A stretch of 16,734 bases of DNA, taken from assembly GCA_028065725.1 (NCBI GenBank), contig JAPTVL010000417.1:1-16734 (forward strand), read 5' to 3'. Origin of the DNA: Betaproteobacteria bacterium. GTDB taxonomy: Bacteria > Pseudomonadota > Gammaproteobacteria > Burkholderiales > Rhodocyclaceae. Below, one piece after another: positions 6,233-16,706 of this stretch. The notes beneath the pieces are model-generated. The model had not been told where the DNA came from, made no database searches, and was given only the letters and a program-made list of their open reading frames with translations. Each line of letters opens with the position of its first letter. The first letter of the stretch is position 1. A program made the translations under genes and the position numbers.

Positions 6233-7675
6233 ATGACTGCATTGGGAAAACTCGATAGCTCCAACCTGAACGGCGGACAGAAGCTGGGGGTGAAGTACTT
6301 CACCGTTGCTGCTGCGCTGTTCGGCGCGCAGGTCCTGTTCGGCCTTCTGGCCGGCATCCAATACCTGGTTCCGGACTTCCTGTTCGGCATTCTGGATTTT
6401 TCCGTCAATCGCATGTTGCACATCAATGCGATGGTCGTCTGGCTGTTGTTCGGCTTCATCGGCTCGGTGTACTGGCTTCTGGAGGACGAGTCTGGCATCC
6501 CTGTCGTCGGCTTGAAGTTGGGAAATCTGATCTTCTGGATATTCACGCTGGCCGTCGTCGTCGTGGTGCTGGTCTATCTGCTGGTGCAGGTCGGCGCGGG
6601 CACGCATGCCTCGATCTGGCTGATCAACGAGGGACGCGAGTACATCGAGGCGCCACGCTGGGCCGATATCGGCATCGTCGTCTGCGTGCTGGTGTTCTTC
6701 TACAACGTCGCCGCCACCTTCACCAAAGGCCGCTATACCGGTGTCGGCGGCGTGCTGGTGCTGGACCTGGTCGCCCTGGCCGGTCTGTACCTGGCCGGCA
6801 TGTACTACACCCCCAACATCTCCATGGACCAACACTGGTGGTGGTGGGTCATCCACCTCTGGGTGGAAGCGACCTGGGAAGTGCTGGTCGGCTGCCTGAT
6901 GGCCTACGGCCTGATGAAGACCCTGGGCGTGAGCCGCAAGATCGTCGAAACCTGGCTGTACATCGAAGTCGCGCTGATGTTCGGCTCCGGCATTCTCGGC
7001 CTCGGCCACCACTATTTCTGGATCGGCACGCCGGAATACTGGTTCACCATCGGCGGCTTCTTCTCTGCGCTGGAACCCGTTCCGCTGGTCGCCATGGTGG
7101 TGCATGCGGTCTTCGACGCCGGCCATCACAAGCTGAAGAGCACCAATCACCCGACCCTGGCCTGGATCATTGCGCAGGCCTTCGGCAACTTCTTCGGCGC
7201 CGGTGTATGGGGCTTCATGCACACCCTGCCGCAGATCAACCTGTACACCCACGGCACCCAGTGGACCGCCTCGCATGGCCACCTGGCCTTCTTCGGCGCC
7301 TACGTCACCATGGTCATCGCCTTCTTCTACATGGCGGTCCAGAAGTGGCGCGGCGGCGTGTACATGAGCGGCGGCCTGGTCGGTGCCTGGAAGTGGAAAT
7401 GGGCGATCGCCCTGCTGCATATCGGCATGCTCATGATGACCATGGCGCTGCTGATCTCGGGCTATGAGCAATCGCAGATCGAACGTGCCGTCGAAGGATC
7501 CAGCTGGGTCGGCTACTTCACTGCCCAGGCCCATCCATGGTTCGTGCAAGGCATGAAATGGCGCATGATCGGCGGCTGGATCTTTGCCGCAGGTTTCGTG
7601 TTGCTGGTCTGGGATCTCCTGACCATCGGCCGCAAGGAAACACGCCTGGCGGTCGCTCCGCCTGCAGTCGATTGA
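6233..7675 (+). CDS. norB: Nitric oxide reductase subunit B (catalytic, cytochrome b)
   Basis: NorB is the catalytic subunit of cNor. It couples two NO to N2O at a heme b3 / non-heme iron centre in the inner membrane. The 480-residue protein has about 12 transmembrane helices and no long N-terminal quinol-oxidising domain, so it is the cytochrome c-dependent type, in agreement with the adjacent norC. All key residues can be placed. His63 and His350 are the heme b ligands and His348 the heme b3 ligand (ASHGHLAFFG). His208, His259 and His260 bind FeB (VIHLWVEATWE, GLGHHYFWIG). Glu212 and Glu281 match the conserved active-site glutamates. The start ATG follows the norC stop by 1 nt, and the ribosome-binding region (AGGAG) lies within the end of norC. 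norD and norQ, the usual assembly genes, do not follow; nirS does. Confidence 0.98.
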   Translation: MTALGKLDSSNLNGGQKLGVKYFTVAAALFGAQVLFGLLAGIQYLVPDFLFGILDFSVNRMLHINAMVVWLLFGFIGSVYWLLEDESGIPVVGLKLGNLIFWIFTLAVVVVVLVYLLVQVGAGTHASIWLINEGREYIEAPRWADIGIVVCVLVFFYNVAATFTKGRYTGVGGVLVLDLVALAGLYLAGMYYTPNISMDQHWWWWVIHLWVEATWEVLVGCLMAYGLMKTLGVSRKIVETWLYIEVALMFGSGILGLGHHYFWIGTPEYWFTIGGFFSALEPVPLVAMVVHAVFDAGHHKLKSTNHPTLAWIIAQAFGNFFGAGVWGFMHTLPQINLYTHGTQWTASHGHLAFFGAYVTMVIAFFYMAVQKWRGGVYMSGGLVGAWKWKWAIALLHIGMLMMTMALLISGYEQSQIERAVEGSSWVGYFTAQAHPWFVQGMKWRMIGGWIFAAGFVLLVWDLLTIGRKETRLAVAPPAVD

Positions 7676-7682
7676 GAGCCGT

Positions 7683-7707
7683 CCTTCCCCGCGAACAGCG
7701 GGGAGGG
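7683..7707 (+). other. Stem-loop between norB and nirS
   Basis: CCTTCCCCGC (7683-7692) pairs with GCGGGGAGGG (7698-7707) around the loop GAACA, giving a 10-bp stem with one U-G pair. It starts 8 nt after the norB stop codon and ends 40 nt before the nirS start. There is no U-run after it, so it is more likely an mRNA end-stabilising structure or a partial attenuator than a strong terminator. It marks the boundary between the nor and nir units. Confidence 0.5.
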
Positions 7708-7735
7708 ATTCATGGCACGTCGCAATCCTTATTAA

Positions 7736-10000
<2,265 letters not shown>

Positions 10001-10004
<4 letters not shown>

Positions 10005-11212
10005 ACCTGCAACCCTCCCCGACTGACGGCTCCCGCTTGTCACGGTTTGTGATGGGTCTCGCTCTTTGCGCGCTAAGTCAAATGGCGCCAGCCGAGGAAC
10101 TGCGCGGCAGCGGCGACCTCGGCCTGGTCATCGAACGCGCCAGCGGCAGCGTGCAACTGCTCGACACCACCCGCAAGGCCGCCCTGCAAAGAGTCGAGGG
10201 ATTGGGCGATCTGTCGCATGCCTCCGCCGTATTTTCGCGCGACGCGCGCTACGCCTACGTGTTCGGCCGCGACGGCGGGTTAAGCAAGATCGATCTGCTT
10301 ACCGGCAAGATAGTCAAGCGTGTAATCCAGTCCGGCAACAGCATTGGCGGCGCCATCTCGCAGGACGGCCGCATCATCGCAGCGGCCAATTACACGCCAG
10401 GCGGCGTCAAGTTCTTCGATAGCGACACGCTGGCATTGTTGAGCGAGATTCCTGCGCGCTCCGACATCACCGGCGCGCTTTCCAAAGTCGTCGGCCTGGA
10501 AGATGCCTCGGGCAACCGCTTCACCTTCAGCCTTTTCGAGGCTGGCGAAATCTGGCAAGCGGACCTGTCGAAAGATCCGAAGAATCCGAAAGTGACCCGC
10601 TACACGGGCGTCGGCAAGGAACCTTACGATGCCCTGGTCACCGGAGACGGCCGCTGGTACGTGGCCGGACTGTTCGGCGAAGACGGCATTGCCGTGCTCG
10701 ACCTGTGGCATCCGGAACGTGGAGTCAAACGGGCATTGCCGGATTACGGCAAAGGCGAGCAAAAGCTGCCGGTCTACAAGATGCCGCACCTGGAGACCTG
10801 GGCGGTGGCCGGCAACCTGGCATTCATCCCCGGCGTCGGTCGCCACGAAGTGGTGCTGGTGGACATTTCCAGCTGGCAGAAGGTCGGCACGATCCCCGTC
10901 GCCGGCCAGCCGGTGTTCGTGATGGCCGAGCCGACCGGCCGCCGACTCTGGATCAATTTCGCCTTTCCGCACTACGATACGGTGCAGGTGATAGACGTCG
11001 AAAGCCGCCAGATCGTGCACACCATGAAGCCCGGTAAAGCCGTGTTGCACATGGAATTCACTCCGCGCGGCGAGCATGTCTGGATCTCGGTGCGCGACGA
11101 AAACCGCATCCAGATCCACGACACCGCCAGCTTCGAAAAAATTGCCGAGATCTCGGCGCAGGAGCCCAGCGGCATCTTCTTCTCGGCACGCGCCCATCGG
11201 TTCGGACTATGA
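10001..11212 (+). CDS. nirF: Heme d1 biosynthesis protein NirF
   Basis: NirF is needed for heme d1 formation. It is a periplasmic propeller protein related to the d1 domain of NirS that binds a d1-type tetrapyrrole; its exact chemistry is not settled. The 403-residue product has an N-terminal signal (about 14-33, VMGLALCALSQMAPAEE) with likely cleavage at the APA site. A Cys is present (GLALC) but its context is not a good lipobox. The propeller body includes family-typical stretches: LGLVIERASGSVQLLDTT, YVFGRDGGLSKIDLLTG and AAANYTPGGVKFFD. The start at 10001 is chosen because its ATG overlaps the nirC stop codon (ATGA) and AAAGGA lies upstream; an earlier in-frame ATG at 9965 would precede the signal with a charged leader. 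The stop codon overlaps the start of nirDL in the same way. Confidence 0.94.
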
Positions 11213-12222
11213 ATACGCCCCTCGACTCCATCGACTTCTCCCTGGTCAACGACTGGCAGCGCGGGTTTCCCCTGGTTTCCAGTCCCTATGCGGAATTGGC
11301 GCACAGTCTGGGCCTGTCGGAGGCGGCGGTCGTCGCCCGCCTGAAAAACCTGATTGAAGAGGGTATGGTTTCCCGCATCGGCGCAGTCTTCCGACCGCAC
11401 ACGCTGGGCTGGAGCACGCTAGCCGCCGTATCGGTTCCGGAAAACCGGATTGAAGCCGTTGCAGAAGTCATCAACGGCTATCCCGAAGTCAACCACAACT
11501 ACGAGCGCGAGCACGCATTCAACCTCTGGTTCGTCGCCACCGCCCCGAGTCGCGAGCAGATCGCACAGGTGCTGACGGAAATCGGCCGCGCGGCGGGCAG
11601 CATCGTACTCGACCTGCCGATGCTGGAAAATTTCCACATCGACCTCGGCTTCGATTTGCGCAGCCAGGCTCATTCCCGCCGCCCCCACCTCGATCCGATC
11701 CGGCGCGAGCGAGAAAGCGTCTTCCCGCCCCGCCTCGAATCCGCCGACTATGCGCTGGCTGCCGCGCTGGAAGGCGGCCTCATGCTCACCGCCCGCCCCT
11801 ACGCCCGGCTGGCCGCCGCCTTGGGCGTCAGCGAAGCGGCCGTCCTCGCGCGCCTCGCCCGCCTGCTTGAACTCGGCGTCATCCGCCGCTTCGGCGTCGT
11901 GGTGCGCCACCATGAACTGGGATACGCCGCCAACGCCATGGTGGTGTGGGATGTACCCGATGCAGCGGTCCCGGAGGTTGGCCGGCTGCTGGCGCAGCAA
12001 AGCGCCGTCACCCTCTGCTACCAGCGCCCGCGGCGGCTGCCGGACTGGCGCTACAACCTGTTCTCGATGGTGCATGGTCAGGATCGTCAGGCGGTGTCGA
12101 CGGAAGTCGCGCGCATTCGCAGGGAGTTGGGCCTGGAACATCTCGCCTGCCAGCCCCTGTTCTCGCGCCGCCGTTTCAAGCAATGCGGCGCGCGCTACTC
12201 AGGATTGGGGCAGGCCGCATGA
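11209..12222 (+). CDS. nirDL: Fused siroheme decarboxylase NirDL
   Basis: This is a cytoplasmic protein of the Lrp/AsnC-like siroheme decarboxylase family. With NirG and NirH it converts siroheme to didecarboxysiroheme, the early step of heme d1 synthesis. The 337 residues are two tandem copies of the family fold, each a winged helix followed by an alpha-beta domain. The first (about 5-150) has the NirD/NirG-type motif HNYEREHAFNLWF (96-108). The second (about 178-330) has the NirL/NirH-type motif CYQRPRRLPDWRYNLF (270-285). The linker is rich in Arg, His and Pro (about 151-175). In Pseudomonas these are separate nirD and nirL genes; the fused form is known from other denitrifiers. Despite the DNA-binding-like fold, the members of this cluster act as enzymes. 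It overlaps nirF and nirG by ATGA at both ends. Confidence 0.93.
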   Translation: MNTPLDSIDFSLVNDWQRGFPLVSSPYAELAHSLGLSEAAVVARLKNLIEEGMVSRIGAVFRPHTLGWSTLAAVSVPENRIEAVAEVINGYPEVNHNYEREHAFNLWFVATAPSREQIAQVLTEIGRAAGSIVLDLPMLENFHIDLGFDLRSQAHSRRPHLDPIRRERESVFPPRLESADYALAAALEGGLMLTARPYARLAAALGVSEAAVLARLARLLELGVIRRFGVVVRHHELGYAANAMVVWDVPDAAVPEVGRLLAQQSAVTLCYQRPRRLPDWRYNLFSMVHGQDRQAVSTEVARIRRELGLEHLACQPLFSRRRFKQCGARYSGLGQAA

Positions 12223-12695
12223 GCCGGATCGCAGCGCCGCAAGAACCGGCGTTGAGTGAGACCGATCGCTGCCTGATCAATGCGTTCCAGGGTGGCTTCC
12301 CGATCTGCGAGCGCCCATTCCAGGTCGCCGCCGAAATCCTGGGACTGGATGAGGCCACCTTGATCGCGCGTGTCGAAGCGCTCTTGAAAGCGGGCGCGCT
12401 AAGCCGCTTCGGCCCGCTGTTCAACGCCGACCGCATGGGCGGCGTCAACATCCTCGCGGCAATGTCGGTGCCGGCGGCCGACTTCGACAACATCGCAGAA
12501 TTCGTCAATAGGCAACCCGAAATCGCCCATAATTACCGGCGCGAACATGCGCTGAACCTGTGGTTCGTCGGCGCGGCGGAAACGCCGGAAAAAGTCGAAT
12601 CCGCCTTTGCCCACATCGAGTCGGCGAGCGGATTGCCGGTCTACCGTTTCCCGAAGGAACGCGAGTTTTTTGTGGAATTGATCCTGGAAGCATGA
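12219..12695 (+). CDS. nirG: Siroheme decarboxylase subunit NirG
   Basis: A stand-alone siroheme decarboxylase family protein of 158 residues, about half the length of NirDL. An N-terminal winged helix (about 14-65) is followed by an alpha-beta domain with the D/G-type motif HNYRREHALNLWF (104-116). It resembles the first half of NirDL more than the second, which makes it NirG rather than NirH. The start is the ATG overlapping the nirDL stop codon. A longer reading frame extends upstream inside nirDL but is not needed. It should form a complex with NirH, as D does with L, in the decarboxylation of siroheme. Its own stop codon overlaps the nirH start. Confidence 0.92.
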   Translation: MSRIAAPQEPALSETDRCLINAFQGGFPICERPFQVAAEILGLDEATLIARVEALLKAGALSRFGPLFNADRMGGVNILAAMSVPAADFDNIAEFVNRQPEIAHNYRREHALNLWFVGAAETPEKVESAFAHIESASGLPVYRFPKEREFFVELILEA

Positions 12696-13183
12696 TGGAT
12701 TCCGTCGATCTCGCTCTCGTTGCCGCCTGCCAGGCGGGTTTGCCGCTGACGCCGCGCCCCTACCACGCCGTCGCGGAGCAGCTCGGGCTCACCGCGGACG
12801 AGGTGATGGCGCGCATGCAGGGGATGCTGCAAAGCGGCGTCATCCGCCGCATCGGCGTGGTGCCCAACCACTATGCGCTGGGTTATACGGCGAACGGCAT
12901 GACCGTCTGGGACGTCGCCGACGAGCACGTCGATGCGCTCGGCGAAACAGTCGGCCGGCTGCCCTTCGTCAGTCATTGTTATCGCCGCCCGCGCCGTTTG
13001 CCGCTGTGGCCGTACAACCTGTTCGCCATGGTGCACGCGAAAACCCGCGAACAGGCACAGGCGTATGCCGACCAGATTGCCGCCGTGCTGGGCGCGGCCT
13101 GCCGCCAGTCCGACATCCTTTACAGCAGCCGCATGTTGAAGAAAACCGGCCTGCGCATCGTCGATCAACAGCCAACAAACTGA
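12692..13183 (+). CDS. nirH: Siroheme decarboxylase subunit NirH
   Basis: The fourth siroheme decarboxylase module of the cluster, 163 residues. The winged helix spans about 4-55, and the L/H-type motif CYRRPRRLPLWPYNLF (96-111) places it with the second half of NirDL. The sequence ATGATG (12692-12697) gives two adjacent in-frame starts; the first overlaps the nirG stop TGA, so translational coupling favours it. NirH is the only gene of the maturation set that does not overlap its downstream neighbour: a 12-nt gap with its own ribosome-binding site (TGAGGA, including the stop codon) leads to nirJ. Confidence 0.92.
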   Translation: MMDSVDLALVAACQAGLPLTPRPYHAVAEQLGLTADEVMARMQGMLQSGVIRRIGVVPNHYALGYTANGMTVWDVADEHVDALGETVGRLPFVSHCYRRPRRLPLWPYNLFAMVHAKTREQAQAYADQIAAVLGAACRQSDILYSSRMLKKTGLRIVDQQPTN

Positions 13184-13195
13184 GGACTCGATTCC

Positions 13196-14365
13196 ATGTT
13201 TCGCGTCACCCAATTCATGCAGGAACTTGCCCAACCGACACCGCCCGGCCCTAAGCGCAACCCGCCCGGACCGGTCGTGATCTGGAACCTGATACGGCGC
13301 TGCAATCTCACCTGCAAACATTGCTATTCGATCTCGGCGAACAAGAATTTCAGCGGCGAGTTGAGCACCGAGGAAGTCTTCGGCGTAATGGACGATCTCA
13401 AGGCCTTCCGCGTGCCGGTGCTTATTTTGTCCGGCGGCGAGCCGCTGCTGCGGCCGGACATCTTCGACATCGCCCGGCGCGCCAAGGCAATGGGGTTTTA
13501 TGTCGGCCTGTCTTCCAACGGCACGCTGGTGAACGCGGCCAACGTCGCCGCCATCGCCGAGCTCGGCTTCGACTATGTCGGCATCAGCCTGGATGGCCTG
13601 CGCGACACCCACGACCGCTTCCGGCGCAAGCAAGGCGCATTCGACGCCGCGCTGGACGGCATCAGACTCTGCCGCGATGCCGGCGCCAAGGTCGGCATGC
13701 GCTTCACGCTGACGCAGGACAACGCGCACGATTTGCCGGCCCTGCTCGACCTGATGGAAGCCGAGCGTATCGACAAGTTCTATCTGTCGCATCTCAACTA
13801 CGCCGGGCGCGGCAACCGGAACCGCAAGGACGACGCGCATTTCCGCACCACGCGCAACGCGCTCGATCTGTTGTTCGACCGTTGCTGGCGGCACGTCCAG
13901 GCTGGTCAGCCGAAGGAATACGTCACCGGCAACAACGACGCCGACGGCGTCTATCTGCTGGATTGGGTACGCCGCTGCTTCCCGGATCGCGCCGAGCACA
14001 TCCACCGCAAACTCATGCAATGGGGTGGCAACGCATCCGGCGTGAATGTTGCCAATATCGATAACCTGGGCACGGTCCACCCCGATACCATGTGGTGGGA
14101 TTACCCGCTCGGCAACGTGCGCGAGCTGCCGTTCTCGGAAATCTGGATGGATACCTCTGACCCCTTGATGGCCGGCCTGAAGAACGCGCAGCGCCCGGTG
14201 CAGGGTCGCTGCGCCGCCTGCATGCACCGCGCCATCTGCAACGGCAACACGCGCGTGCGGGCCTGGCAGACCACGGGCAATTTCTGGGCGGAAGACCCGG
14301 GCTGTTATCTGACGGATGAAGAAATCGGCGTCGCCACGCACCAACTGATGGAGGTTGGGCCATGA
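13196..14365 (+). CDS. nirJ: Radical SAM heme d1 biosynthesis enzyme NirJ
   Basis: NirJ is a cytoplasmic radical S-adenosylmethionine enzyme that acts on didecarboxysiroheme on the way to heme d1, where the two propionates on rings A and B are replaced by oxo groups. The 389-residue protein has the radical SAM cluster motif CNLTCKHCY (Cys36, Cys40, Cys43), the SAM-binding GGEP motif (SGGEPLLRPD), and a C-terminal SPASM/Twitch-like auxiliary cluster with Cys339, Cys342, Cys348 and Cys370 (CAACMHRAIC... GCYL), spacing CX2CX5CX21C as expected of NirJ. All motifs are complete. Residues 10-30 are Pro-rich, as in relatives. The start is fixed by the ribosome-binding site that overlaps the nirH stop. 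The stop codon overlaps the ATG of nirN. Confidence 0.95.
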   Translation: MFRVTQFMQELAQPTPPGPKRNPPGPVVIWNLIRRCNLTCKHCYSISANKNFSGELSTEEVFGVMDDLKAFRVPVLILSGGEPLLRPDIFDIARRAKAMGFYVGLSSNGTLVNAANVAAIAELGFDYVGISLDGLRDTHDRFRRKQGAFDAALDGIRLCRDAGAKVGMRFTLTQDNAHDLPALLDLMEAERIDKFYLSHLNYAGRGNRNRKDDAHFRTTRNALDLLFDRCWRHVQAGQPKEYVTGNNDADGVYLLDWVRRCFPDRAEHIHRKLMQWGGNASGVNVANIDNLGTVHPDTMWWDYPLGNVRELPFSEIWMDTSDPLMAGLKNAQRPVQGRCAACMHRAICNGNTRVRAWQTTGNFWAEDPGCYLTDEEIGVATHQLMEVGP

Positions 14366-15981
14366 CGGTATCAGGCAAGGTGCGCTGTGCGCTGGCGTTG
14401 TTGTTCACTGTCGGTCTGGCCCACGCCGCCCCCGACCCGGAAAAACTCTATGAAACCCATTGCCTGTCCTGCCACGCGCCCAACCGCCTGGGCGGCATGG
14501 GACCGACGTTGTTGCCCGAGTCGCTCGCCCGGCTGAAGCAGCCGGATGCAGTCAAGGCCATCGCCGACGGCCTGCCAGCGACGCAGATGCCGGCATTCAA
14601 AACCCTGCTGCAACCGGACGAGATCGAGGCGCTGGCCAAGTGGATCTACACGCCGCCGAAACTGCCGCCGAAGTGGGATGCCAGGGACATCACGGCCTCC
14701 CGCATCGTCAACCTTGACGCCGCCGACCTGCCGGCCAAACCGGTGTTCAAGGCCGATCCGATGAACCTGACGCTGGTCGTCGAACACGGCGACCATCACA
14801 TCACCGTGCTCGACGGCGACAGCATGGAGCCGATCACCCGCTTTGCCACCCGCCTCGCGCTGCACGGCGGCCCCAAGTTCACCCCGGACGGCCGCTTTGT
14901 CTACTGGGCCTCCCGCGATGGCTGGATCACCAAATTCGACCTGTGGAACCTCAAAATGGTGGCGGAAACCCGGGTCGGCATCAACACCCGCAATGTCGCG
15001 GTATCGAGCGACGGCCGCTATGTGATGGCCGCCAACTATCTGCCGCATACCCTGGTGGCGCTGGATGCCAAAGACCTGGCTCTGGTGAAGGTGATTCCGG
15101 TCGTCGGCAACACCGGCAAGACTTCGCGCGTCTCCGCCGTCTACGACGCGCGCCCGCGCAACAGCTTCATCGCGGCGCTGAAGGACATCCCGGAAGTCTG
15201 GGAAATCCCCTATGACGACCGCCCGATCTATAAGGGCCTGGTGCACGACCACCGGCTCAAGGAAGCGATTCCCGAACCCGGCCCGCTGCCCTCGCAAGAA
15301 GGACGCCGGATTCGTAATGTCGCTGAAGCGCCAACGACTCCGCTGCCGGTGCGGCATATCGTGCTCGACGACACGCTCGACGATTTCTTCTTCGACCAGA
15401 ACTACGACTACATCCTCGGCGCCTCGCGCACGAGTCCGAAGGGCCAGGTCATCCACCTCGGCGCGGGACGCAAGATCGCCGATCTGGACCTTGCCGGCAT
15501 GCCGCATCTGGGCTCCGGCATCACCTGGGACTGGAAGGATGCGGAAGGCAAAGCCCATCGCGTGATGGCCTCGCCCAACCTGAAAGAGGGGTTGATCTCG
15601 GTGATCGACATGAAGACGTGGAAAACCATCAAGACCATTCCCACCCTCGGGGCCGGCTTCTTCCTGCGCAGCCACGAACACTCGCCTTACCTGTGGGCGG
15701 ACGTGTTCTTCGGTGCCGGCAAGGACACCATGCACGTGATCGACAAACAAAGCCTGGAAATCGTCGCCAATCTGAAACCCCTGCCCGGCAAGACCGTTAC
15801 CCATGTCGAATTCGACCGCTACGGCAAATACGCCCTGGTCTCGATCTGGGAAATGGACGGCGCGATCATCGTTTACGACGCAAAAACATTGAAAGAAATC
15901 AAGCGACTGCCCATGAAACGCCCGGTCGGCAAATACAACGCGTGGAACAAGACAAGGCTGTCGGAGGGAACCAGCCATTGA
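14362..15981 (+). CDS. nirN: Dihydro-heme d1 dehydrogenase NirN (NirS paralogue)
   Basis: NirN is a periplasmic c-type cytochrome with a d1-binding propeller. In studied denitrifiers it catalyses the last step of heme d1 synthesis, the dehydrogenation that introduces the acrylate double bond, and can hand the cofactor to NirS. The 539-residue precursor has a signal peptide (about 1-23, ending AHAAP), a heme c site CLSCH (Cys34, Cys37, His38) with Met76 (ATQMPAFK) as probable axial ligand, and a propeller from about residue 130 to the end. The RSHEHSPYLWAD segment (His438 and His440) and the C-terminus GKYNAWNKTRLSEGTSH separate NirN from NirS, which ends in QHDIY. It starts on the nirJ stop codon (ATGA). 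nirE, often found between or beside J and N, is absent. No clear terminator follows. Confidence 0.93.
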   Translation: MTVSGKVRCALALLFTVGLAHAAPDPEKLYETHCLSCHAPNRLGGMGPTLLPESLARLKQPDAVKAIADGLPATQMPAFKTLLQPDEIEALAKWIYTPPKLPPKWDARDITASRIVNLDAADLPAKPVFKADPMNLTLVVEHGDHHITVLDGDSMEPITRFATRLALHGGPKFTPDGRFVYWASRDGWITKFDLWNLKMVAETRVGINTRNVAVSSDGRYVMAANYLPHTLVALDAKDLALVKVIPVVGNTGKTSRVSAVYDARPRNSFIAALKDIPEVWEIPYDDRPIYKGLVHDHRLKEAIPEPGPLPSQEGRRIRNVAEAPTTPLPVRHIVLDDTLDDFFFDQNYDYILGASRTSPKGQVIHLGAGRKIADLDLAGMPHLGSGITWDWKDAEGKAHRVMASPNLKEGLISVIDMKTWKTIKTIPTLGAGFFLRSHEHSPYLWADVFFGAGKDTMHVIDKQSLEIVANLKPLPGKTVTHVEFDRYGKYALVSIWEMDGAIIVYDAKTLKEIKRLPMKRPVGKYNAWNKTRLSEGTSH

Positions 15982-16200
15982 GGCTTTACGTGTCTTTTTC
16001 TGGCATTCCAACCTATGTCCCAAGCTCACGGCGAGGCCTCGCTGAACCGCGCTCGCGGACCATGGAATCATGAAATGGCGGACGCAATCTGGGCGCGCCG
16101 ATGCAGGCGGGCAACATGAAAGCGGGGCAATCCGCTTCGACCGGAGTCATGCAGCGGCCCTGATCGATCAGGAAGCGGCGCGGGTGGAGCAAGGTCTCGC
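15982..16200. other. Intergenic stretch without a supportable gene
   Basis: 219 nt between nirN and the ExbD/TolR remnant. The frames open here on both strands give Arg/Pro/Ser-rich translations typical of non-coding GC-rich DNA. A 12-nt perfect palindrome GCGAGGCCTCGC lies at 16031-16042. A frame beginning at 16070 (MKWRTQSGRADAGG...) runs into the ExbD/TolR remnant region in a different frame and may be the wreck of its N-terminal part, but it lacks the transmembrane segment such a protein needs. Confidence 0.4.
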
Positions 16201-16434
16201 CGTATTGAGTTCGGCATACGCGAGAACAGCGGGCTCTACTGGAACGGCGAGCCGACCAGCCGCCAGGACATCGCGGCGCGTTTTGCCGTGGAAGCGAAAA
16301 AACAGCCGCGGCCCGAACTGCACATCCGCGCCGACTGCCTTGCGCATTACGAATCGGTGGCCCAGGTGATGTCGGCCGCGGCAAAGGCCGGGCTGCTGCG
16401 CATCGGATTCGTGACCGACCCGAAGCAGCCCTGA
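16201..16434 (+). pseudogene. Remnant of an ExbD/TolR-family gene (C-terminal periplasmic domain only)
   Basis: ExbD/TolR proteins are inner-membrane partners of ExbB/TolQ that use the proton gradient to drive outer-membrane transport. The translation IEFGIRENSGLYWNGEP followed by SRQDIAARFAVEAKKQ, LHIRADCLAHYESVAQVM and KAGLLRIGFVTDPKQP matches the order of the family's periplasmic domain: a beta strand with (Y/W)WNG, the LAARL-like helix, the (I/V)RAD strand, the VMxAAxxAG helix and the final IGFVT strand. The N-terminal cytoplasmic stub and the transmembrane helix with its essential Asp are missing. The frame is open upstream only to 16120 (stop at 16117-16119) and contains no ATG, GTG or TTG before the domain, so it cannot be expressed as a normal protein. 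No exbB/tolQ is visible. This is a decayed fragment or the relic of a rearrangement breakpoint. Confidence 0.7.
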
Positions 16435-16469
16435 CCGGCCCGCTCGGGCGGAGCGAGTCGCGCGGGACT

Positions 16470-16706
16470 TTATTGCTGCTCGCGCGCTTGGCCCGCGGCA
16501 GGATCCGGACGCGGACCCTGCTGATGAAGCGAATCCATCGGCAATTCACGCAGCGGCGGAAGCTCGGGCGGCGGACGCGGGGTCGAGCGCGTCAACCAAT
16601 ACACCCAGACCAGCGTGGCGAGAACCAGCACGATGATGATCAGCGGCCCTTTCGGGAAGCGCGGTGGCGGCTGGGACGGTGATGAGTCGTCGGGTTTCGT
16701 GTTCAT
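16470..16706 (-). CDS. Small proline-rich single-pass membrane protein, unknown function
   Basis: A 78-residue protein on the - strand that runs toward the ExbD/TolR remnant. It has a polar Ser/Pro-rich N-terminus (MNTKPDDSSPSQPPPRFPKG), one clear transmembrane helix (about 21-40, PLIIIVLVLATLVWVYWL) followed by TRS, and a Pro/Glu/Gln-rich tail with no cysteines (TPRPPPELPPLRELP ... REQQ). The layout suggests an N-in anchor with the tail in the periplasm. I do not recognise a family. The upstream sequence on its strand shows no good ribosome-binding site, so the start is uncertain. The sharp hydrophobic segment bounded by charged residues and GC-rich third positions support a real gene. The opposite strand here reads as Arg-rich noise. 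Confidence 0.55.
   Translation of the reverse strand: MNTKPDDSSPSQPPPRFPKGPLIIIVLVLATLVWVYWLTRSTPRPPPELPPLRELPMDSLHQQGPRPDPAAGQAREQQ

Noticed and set aside
12641..14344. 567-residue open frame on the - strand across nirH and nirJ
   Set aside because: Shadow of the + strand genes; it has no domain and no ribosome-binding site, while nirJ carries complete radical SAM motifs.
14371..16071. 566-residue open frame on the - strand across nirN
   Set aside because: Shadow frame of a GC-rich gene; NirN motifs on the + strand are complete.
16070..16369. 99-residue frame MKWRTQSGRADAGG... as a gene
   Set aside because: Composition is Arg/Ala/Ser-rich without domain features, and its second half overlaps the recognisable ExbD/TolR domain in another frame. 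Kept only as a possible relic of that gene's N-terminal part.
16441..16455. CGCTC-GAGCG hairpin between the convergent remnant and small gene as a terminator
   Set aside because: Only 5 bp with no adjacent U-run in either direction; too weak to call.
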